NCBI RefSeq assembly: GCF_008329605.1
Contig: NZ_NPKO01000002.1
Coordinates: 186,001-250,000, forward strand
Direction: 5' to 3'
DNA: 64,000 nucleotides
Origin: Mycolicibacterium sp. P9-64
GTDB lineage: Bacteria > Actinomycetota > Actinomycetes > Mycobacteriales > Mycobacteriaceae
Shown: positions 57,657-64,000 of the stretch, one piece after another
Layout of the letters: the number at the start of each line of letters is the position of its first letter
Numbering within the stretch: the stretch's first letter is position 1
Notes under the pieces: model-generated
Databases searched by the model: none
The model's input: the letters and a program-made list of their open reading frames with translations, nothing else
What the model was told of the DNA's origin: nothing
Translations under genes and position numbers: made by a program

Positions 57657-59300
57657 GTGATTGCCAATGCCATCCGTCCGACCGTTGCCGCAGGTATCGC
57701 CGTCGCCGGGGCCAGCCTTTGGTTAGCCACGATGACCGATGCGCCCGCCGCCGCTCCCGAGGTGCGCCTCACCTCGGTGGAGTCGGTGCTGTCGACCGTG
57801 CCGCTCACGCCCGCAGCCACCGCGTCGTGCGGCGACTTGTGGTGCAGCGATCTGTTCGGGTCGGCCGTCTCGGCGCCGACACCGCCGCGGCTGGCTGCGG
57901 CAGCCGATCTGCAGGCCGCCGCCCCCGGTACGGATCCGATCAGCGCGTTCATTCGGATCTTCGTCGGCAACGGGACCGCCGACAATCCGAATGCCGGCCT
58001 GTTGATCGGCAATGGCTTTGATGGGCTGCCTGGTCAGAACGGCGGCAGTGGCGGGTTGCTGTTCGGGTCGGGCGGCGCGGGCGGTGCCGGCGTGGCAGGC
58101 GTCAACGGCGGGACCGGCGGGAATGGTGGTAGCGCGGGACTATTCGGCAATGGTGGTGCCGGTGGTGCAGGCTTAGCGGCCGACGCCAACGGCGGCATTG
58201 CAGGTAACGGCGGCGCCGGTGGCAACGGTGGGTTGTTGATCGGCAATGGTGGTGCCGGCGGTAAGGGCGGGCAGGGCGCGGCCGGCGCGGCAGGCGTCAA
58301 CCCGGGTCTTGCGACGCCGACCACCCCGGCAGGCAACGGGACCTCGGCCACCATCATCACGACCGGTGGCCAGGCCGACGACGGTACGCCAGGTCAGCCA
58401 GGCACCACGGAGGGGCAGGCCGGTGGTATTGGCGGCAATGGCGGCAGGTCGGACAGCAGGGCGGCTGAGGACCCGAACGCCTCCGGCGGCGCGGGCGGTG
58501 CAGGCGGCGCAGGCGGCCCGGGCGCTCCAGGCGGTGCCGGTGGCAATGGCGGTGACGCCGACACGGGCGGCGGCGGTGTCGGGGTTGGCGGTACCGGCGG
58601 TGCGGGCGGAATGGGCGGACCAGGTGCTCCCGGCGGTAGGGGTGGCGACGGTGGTAAGGCCACTGGCGTTCCGGGGACGGCGTCGGGTGCTGGAGGTGCA
58701 GGCGGAACGGGTGGTACCGGCGCGGCAGGCGGTGACGGAGGTACTGGCGGCCGGATCAGTACCGGCGCGAATCCGGTCGTGGCAGCCCCTGGCGGGGCAG
58801 GCGGCACGGGCGGTACCGGGGCAGCTGGCGGCAGCGGCGGGGCCGGCGGTTCAGGTGGGGCTGGTGGGTCGGGTGGAATCTTCGTCGGCACCGGCGGCTC
58901 GGGTGGTTCGGGTGGTTCGGGTGGCGCCGGCGGAACCGGTGCGACTGGCGGCGCCGGCGGTTCGGGCGGCACCGGTGGCCTTGGCGGCGGTATCGAAAGC
59001 ACCGGAGGGACCGGTGGCAAGGGCGGCGATGGTGGCGAGGGCGGTACCGGTGGCACGGGCGGTGCTGGTGGCAATGGTGGTGCGGCCGGATCGGGCGGCT
59101 TCATCGGTGGTGGCGGCAGCGCAGGAGACGGTGGCAAGGGTGGCACCGGCGGCCAGGGTGGCGCGGGCGGACAGTTCGGGTCCGGCGGCGCAGGGGAATT
59201 TGGTCAGGCGGGCAACGGCGGCAAGGGTGCAGACGGCTCGACCGGCAGCACCGGATCGCAAGGCGGCACTGGCAGCGATGGCAGTTCTGGCGACCGCTAG
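57657..59300 (+). CDS. PGRS glycine-repeat protein without a PE domain
   Basis: A 547-residue protein. GTG start 57657 is followed by an exported-type hydrophobic region (RPTVAAGIAVAGASLWLATM). Instead of a PE domain it has a ~110-residue linker with SCGDLWCSDL, then the PE_PGRS-like junction FVGNGTADNPNAGLLIGNGF. More than 400 residues of GGxGG repeats follow, with interspersed charged positions (GGTGGKGGDGGEGG). Likely cell-surface located. The repeat DNA is itself near-periodic and could recombine. The gene is flanked by the toroid gene and a convergent septum-formation-type gene. Confidence 0.85.
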   Translation: MIANAIRPTVAAGIAVAGASLWLATMTDAPAAAPEVRLTSVESVLSTVPLTPAATASCGDLWCSDLFGSAVSAPTPPRLAAAADLQAAAPGTDPISAFIRIFVGNGTADNPNAGLLIGNGFDGLPGQNGGSGGLLFGSGGAGGAGVAGVNGGTGGNGGSAGLFGNGGAGGAGLAADANGGIAGNGGAGGNGGLLIGNGGAGGKGGQGAAGAAGVNPGLATPTTPAGNGTSATIITTGGQADDGTPGQPGTTEGQAGGIGGNGGRSDSRAAEDPNASGGAGGAGGAGGPGAPGGAGGNGGDADTGGGGVGVGGTGGAGGMGGPGAPGGRGGDGGKATGVPGTASGAGGAGGTGGTGAAGGDGGTGGRISTGANPVVAAPGGAGGTGGTGAAGGSGGAGGSGGAGGSGGIFVGTGGSGGSGGSGGAGGTGATGGAGGSGGTGGLGGGIESTGGTGGKGGDGGEGGTGGTGGAGGNGGAAGSGGFIGGGGSAGDGGKGGTGGQGGAGGQFGSGGAGEFGQAGNGGKGADGSTGSTGSQGGTGSDGSSGDR

Positions 59301-60500
59301 CTAGCCGACCAGCTCCGGGGGCGGCGCGCCCTCATCGGGCGGGCCCGGCGCCTCGGCCGACGGTCCGGGCTCGGGCTGCGGTGCGGGCTCGTCCGCCGGT
59401 TCCGAGTCCTGTGGCGGTTGCACCGGTGCCGCGGCGGGTGCGGTGGCTTGGTCGGCCGTCGGTGGCGTATCGCCGCCGCCGACGGCGGCGGGCTGACGAC
59501 CATCGATCGTCACCCCGGTCTTGGCGCTGCCCACCAATGTCGCCCATCGGCCGTCGGCAGTGGGCGAAGCCAACCGGCACGCGATCTGGCGGCTTCCCGC
59601 GTCCCAGCTGACAGCGGCGATCGGGGTGTACCGCACCGTCAACGACGTCGCGGCCAATGAGAGCGGCGACAGGTAGGCGTCCGTCACGGCGCCGCAGCCG
59701 CCACGCACCACGCCGTCCTGAGCTGCGGTTGCCGGTGGTGGCCCCGTGAAGACGTCGGCCAGACTCACTGCCCCCGTGATCTCCATCGCGTGTGGCGACG
59801 CGCAATCCACCGGCACGTCGGTCACGTTGCCATCGAGAATGCCGAGGCACGTCCCTGCCGACCAGATCGCCGACTGGTCCAGGTCCCGCACTCTGCCTTG
59901 AAACGTGCTCGATGCTCCTGGATGACTCAGCTGCAGACCGCACAACAACTGCCCGCCGGATTGGGGATCGGGTCCGGTAGGCGACCACACCATGCCGACG
60001 CCAAACCTGCCGTCGGGGTCGAAACGGCTTCCCAGATAACGGCTTACCGCTGGAGGGCAGAGTTCGCGGAAACTCCGTTGGAGGTGAGTGGCTGGATCGG
60101 CGCCGGATGTGTCGGCCAGTGTGTCGATCTCGACGGCATCGGCCACCTCGAACAGATGGTCACCTCTGCAGTCGACGACGGCCGGCCGGTCGGGTGCCCC
60201 CGGCGGCCAGGTCAGGCAATCACCGCTGGCGACACGGAACGTCGAACCGGGAGTGGTCGCATCGCGGTCGGCCATCCCAAGTACGACGGCCACCGAGGTG
60301 GCCACGACGACGGCCGACACGAGGATCAGCGGCAGGAGCCTGCGCCGCCGCGATGCGTGGGAGGTGCGTGGCGATTCGGCCTGCGCCAGCGCGGTCACGA
60401 CCGCTTCGGCTCGGGACTGGGGCTCGCGAAGGGCAAGTCCAACGGGGACCATCAAGGGCTCGGTCGACGCATCAGTCACCCGGTGCCTGCGCGACGTCAC
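59301..60500 (-). CDS. Membrane protein of the septum-formation (DUF4190/PF13845-like) type
   Basis: A 399-residue protein with a ~50-residue cytoplasmic segment, one transmembrane helix (LLPLILVSAVVVATSVAVVL) and an outer domain with two cysteine-containing repeats: SGDCLTWPPGAPDRPAVVDC and TCLGILDGNVTDVPVDC, each followed by H(x)HLFEVADAVEI / PHAMEITGAVSLADV. This CxxW...C...H-E-I pattern is that of septum-formation proteins of actinobacteria. The C-terminus is Pro/Glu-rich. Role in division or envelope is inferred from family name only. Confidence 0.8.
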   Translation of the reverse strand: MTSRRHRVTDASTEPLMVPVGLALREPQSRAEAVVTALAQAESPRTSHASRRRRLLPLILVSAVVVATSVAVVLGMADRDATTPGSTFRVASGDCLTWPPGAPDRPAVVDCRGDHLFEVADAVEIDTLADTSGADPATHLQRSFRELCPPAVSRYLGSRFDPDGRFGVGMVWSPTGPDPQSGGQLLCGLQLSHPGASSTFQGRVRDLDQSAIWSAGTCLGILDGNVTDVPVDCASPHAMEITGAVSLADVFTGPPPATAAQDGVVRGGCGAVTDAYLSPLSLAATSLTVRYTPIAAVSWDAGSRQIACRLASPTADGRWATLVGSAKTGVTIDGRQPAAVGGGDTPPTADQATAPAAAPVQPPQDSEPADEPAPQPEPGPSAEAPGPPDEGAPPPELVG

Positions 60501-60613
60501 CGCGTCATTGTGCGCTGAACTCCGCCTCTTTGCTACTAGGGCAAAGAATGTTCATCTTTCTGACCCGCCGTGATGCGTCCCTAGCAATGAACCGCCTGTG
60601 ACTCGAATCGTAG

Positions 60614-61900
<1,287 letters not shown>

Positions 61901-61914
<14 letters not shown>

Positions 61915-62521
61915 CGCCGGCCCCGACGATGGCGATCCCCGCGACGTACGCGGGCTCGCTGATGTCGTGCAGATCGTGACCGCGTTCGACCATCTGTGCG
62001 GTCAGTTCCCGCAGGCCGCCCAACAGAATCAGCGCGAGGGGCCGCGATATGGGGGAGATGCCCGCGCGGCGGAATCCGGGGCTGTCGGTGAGTACCACCA
62101 ACATGTCGGTGAGCTGCTCCATCGCGATGCGGTGCAGCGGCTGCGCGACCGCTTCGAGCGCAGGCGCCTCGCGGATCCAACTCAGCGTGATGGCGGGCCG
62201 CTCCGAGATGTGGTCGACGTACGCGCCGACTGCGCTACGGATCTGCTTGTCCCACTCCGCATCTGGATCGACGGCGGTCTGGATCGAGGTGATCAGGACG
62301 TCGTTGTTGGTGCGTAGCAGCTCGACGAAGCACTCCTCCTTGCTGGCGAACTCGCCATAGAAGGTGCGTTTGGAGGTCTTGGCATTGCGAACGACGTCGG
62401 CGACGGTGGTGTCCCGGTAGCCGCGCTCGACGATCGAGTCCGCGAGGCCGTCGAGCAGTCGCTGTCTGAAGGCGTGCGCACCGGAATCCGCCTTGGCGGA
62501 CTCGATCACGACCGACGACAT
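61901..62521 (-). CDS. TetR family regulator divergent from the P450 gene
   Basis: A 206-residue regulator; ATG 62521 follows GGAGGTGACGAC. The HTH is RQRLLDGLADSIVERGYRDT with TTVADVVRNAKTSKRTFYGEF, and ASKEECFVELLRTNNDVL follows. The arrangement TetR divergent from a CYP138-like gene matches Rv0135c-Rv0136 in M. tuberculosis. A strong palindrome in the shared promoter region is the expected binding site. Effector unknown. Confidence 0.9.
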
Positions 62522-62582
62522 GTCGTCACCTCCAAGCCTCTTGCGCGTGTGCGGTACCAAGCGGTACCGTACAACACACGCC

Positions 62583-62604
62583 GATGGTACACCGTAGTAC
62601 CATC
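62583..62604. promoter_or_regulatory. Palindromic operator between TetR and P450 genes
   Basis: GATGGTAC-ACCGTA-GTACCATC is a perfect inverted repeat with 8-base arms and a 6-base spacer, 20 bases before the P450 start. The nearby GCGGTACCAAGCGGTACCGT (62550-62569) repeats the GGTACC half, so more than one TetR dimer may bind. Confidence 0.65.
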
Positions 62605-62623
62605 AAGTGGGTTGGAGAGTGCT

Positions 62624-63976
62624 GTGAGCCAAACGACCATCGATGAAGCTTCCACGTCAGTCCACGATCGCGGGGTGAACTTGCCGCCCCGGCCGCGTCT
62701 GCCCAAGCTGGCGCAGGCCATCGCGTTCTCCATATCGAGGCGACGGACGGTTGACTGGCTTGCGCGCCGCCACGGCGAAGTGTTCGTGCTCGACCTGCCG
62801 GTGTTCGGCAAGACCGTGACCGTTGCCGATCCGCTGCTGGCCAAGCAGCTGTTCAGCGCCAACACCGACGACGTCGGCAACGTGCAGCCCAACTTGAGCC
62901 GGATCCTCGGCTCCGGCTCGGTGTTCGCGCTGGACGGTGCCGACCACCGCTTGCGCCGCAAGCTGCTGACCCCGCCCTTCCACGGCAAGAGCGTCAAGAA
63001 CTACGAGAAGATCTTCCAAGAGGAGACCGACCGCGAAACCGCGAAATGGCCACAGGGGCAAGAGTTCGAGACCCTCGAACCAATGATGCGGATCACGCTC
63101 AACGCGATCCTGCGCGCGGTGTTCGGCGCCGACGGTGAACAGCTCGACGCGCTGCGCCGCATCATCCCGCCGTGGGTCACCCTGGGGTCGCGCCTTGCGA
63201 CGCTGCCTGTCCCGTCGCGGACCTACGGCCGGTACAGCCCGTGGGGCAGGCTCGCCAACTATCGCCGTCAGTACGACGCCGTCATCGACAACCTGATCGA
63301 CACGGTCAAGGCCGCCCCCGACTTCGAGGCCCGCGACGACGTCCTGACGCTGTTGCTGCGCAGCACTTACGAGGACGGCTCGTCGATGTCGCGCCGCGAC
63401 ATCGCCGACGAGCTGCTCACGCTGCTGGCCGCAGGCCACGAAACCACGGCATCGACGTTGGCGTGGGTCTTCGAACGTGTCATCAGGCACCCCGACGTGC
63501 TCGCCAAGCTCGAGGCCGAGGCGGCGACCGACGGCAACGAGTACCGTCAGGCCACCATCCTCGAGGTACAGCGGGTCCGCACCGTCATCGACTTCTCGGG
63601 CCGCCACGTCTACGCGCCGACATATCAGTTGGGGGACTGGGTGATTCCCCGCGGCTATTCGATCATGGTGCCCATCGCGCACATTCACGAACGCGAGAGC
63701 GACTACGCCGATCCCGAGCGCTTCGACCCGCAGCGCTTCGTCGGCAACCGGCCGTCGACGTCGTCGTTCCTGCCGTACGGCGGTGGTACCCGTCGCTGTG
63801 TTGGCGCGGTGTTCGCCAACGTCGAGATGGACGTCGTGCTGCGAACGGTGTTGCGCAACTTCGCGATCGAGACCACCACCGCACCCGACGAGAAGGTGCA
63901 CTCCCGTGGAGTGGCCTACACGCCGGCGGCCGGCGGACGCATGGTGATGCGCCGCCGGGTCACTCCGCTGGCCTGA
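62624..63976 (+). CDS. Cytochrome P450 (CYP138-like)
   Basis: A 450-residue soluble P450. GTG 62624 follows GGAGAG; the open frame upstream is a shadow. Family motifs are the I-helix oxygen-binding AGHETTAS (residues 270-277), ExxR in ILEVQRVR (Glu314, Arg317), PERF-like ERFDPQRF and the heme loop FLPYGGGTRRCVG with Cys392. Synteny with TetR resembles Rv0136. It would need ferredoxin and reductase encoded elsewhere. The substrate is unknown; closely related CYPs act on hydrophobic compounds. Confidence 0.93.
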   Translation: MSQTTIDEASTSVHDRGVNLPPRPRLPKLAQAIAFSISRRRTVDWLARRHGEVFVLDLPVFGKTVTVADPLLAKQLFSANTDDVGNVQPNLSRILGSGSVFALDGADHRLRRKLLTPPFHGKSVKNYEKIFQEETDRETAKWPQGQEFETLEPMMRITLNAILRAVFGADGEQLDALRRIIPPWVTLGSRLATLPVPSRTYGRYSPWGRLANYRRQYDAVIDNLIDTVKAAPDFEARDDVLTLLLRSTYEDGSSMSRRDIADELLTLLAAGHETTASTLAWVFERVIRHPDVLAKLEAEAATDGNEYRQATILEVQRVRTVIDFSGRHVYAPTYQLGDWVIPRGYSIMVPIAHIHERESDYADPERFDPQRFVGNRPSTSSFLPYGGGTRRCVGAVFANVEMDVVLRTVLRNFAIETTTAPDEKVHSRGVAYTPAAGGRMVMRRRVTPLA

Positions 63977-64000
63977 CTAGCTGGCCGTCTCCCGCTTGGG
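63977..64000 (-). CDS. Possible 3' end of a gene cut by the window edge
   Basis: The last 24 bases read, on the minus strand, PKRETAS then TAG, consistent with the C-terminal end of a gene that continues beyond the window. The next gene cannot be identified from seven residues. In M. tuberculosis the gene after cyp138 is msrA on the minus strand, so that is a possibility, but the sequence does not show it. Confidence 0.25.
   Translation of the reverse strand, partial: PKRETAS

Noticed and set aside
57657-59300. Glycine-repeat DNA considered as a CRISPR or minisatellite array
   Set aside because: Units are codon-periodic (GGN GGN) in one open frame, without constant spacers, and encode a PGRS protein.

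Overview
The window is a high-GC actinobacterial chromosome segment and almost certainly comes from the family Mycobacteriaceae (Mycolicibacterium/Mycobacterium). The markers are an antigen 85 mycolyltransferase of the FbpC type, a PGRS glycine-repeat protein, an Rv0203-like hemophore, two F420-type flavin-fold oxidoreductases, TIGR00027-type and Rv0910-type proteins, a carboxylic acid reductase, and the order fusA2-like / PPOX / treS-mak / YkgB-like / TetR-CYP138-like, which recalls the Rv0120-Rv0136 region of M. tuberculosis. No tRNA, rRNA, CRISPR array, complete insertion sequence or prophage was recognised.

Layout. Positions 1-7.1 kb hold a partial cysteine-rich gene, an SRPBCC protein, a membrane-anchored esterase and a five-gene overlapping operon (DUF4129, membrane protein, MoxR ATPase, DUF58, membrane protein), followed by a frameshifted DUF805 gene. 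Positions 7.1-12.5 kb look accessory: a TetR regulator, an ArsR regulator with promoter and operator, a coupled small ORF, the C-terminal remnant of a polymorphic toxin joined to an intact CdiI-like immunity gene and a second truncated immunity gene, then an ECF sigma factor fused to its own zinc-finger/membrane domain, bracketed by two copies of a 60-nt hairpin repeat. Positions 12.5-20.2 kb are mostly core genes: tesB, rhomboid protease, hemophore, fbpC, methyltransferases, nitroreductase and a DMT transporter. Positions 20.4-30.7 kb hold the carboxylic acid reductase, an EF-G-like GTPase, an F420-type enzyme, an orphan solute-binding lipoprotein, pyrE and a HugZ-like protein.

Positions 31-44 kb hold an lspA paralogue, trehalose/maltose-1-phosphate metabolism (treS, mak) and glgX, which feed alpha-glucan turnover. 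Between them lie a GT39 glycosyltransferase, a DUF559-type gene flanked by 26-bp inverted repeats, and a MarR-controlled drug-type ABC exporter. Positions 44-47.3 kb contain metE under a cobalamin riboswitch, and pncA. Positions 48.1-52 kb hold a four-gene operon with 4-nt overlaps (two large polytopic membrane proteins, a one-helix protein and a histidine-rich cupredoxin-like lipoprotein) of unknown function. Positions 54.4-61.9 kb hold a GT4 glycosyltransferase / methyltransferase / alpha-alpha-toroid operon with a clear promoter and palindromic operator, a PGRS protein lacking a PE domain, a septum-formation-type protein, another methyltransferase and a TetR gene whose own start carries a similar operator core. 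The window ends with a divergent TetR / cytochrome P450 pair around a palindrome.

The most interesting items are the decayed toxin/immunity locus at 9.5-10.3 kb, the four-gene membrane/cupredoxin operon, the operator-linked glycosyltransferase cluster, the sigma/anti-sigma fusion between hairpin repeats, the repeat-flanked DUF559 gene, and a dispersed GAGCGAAGCGAC repeat that also lies inside the carboxylic acid reductase gene.
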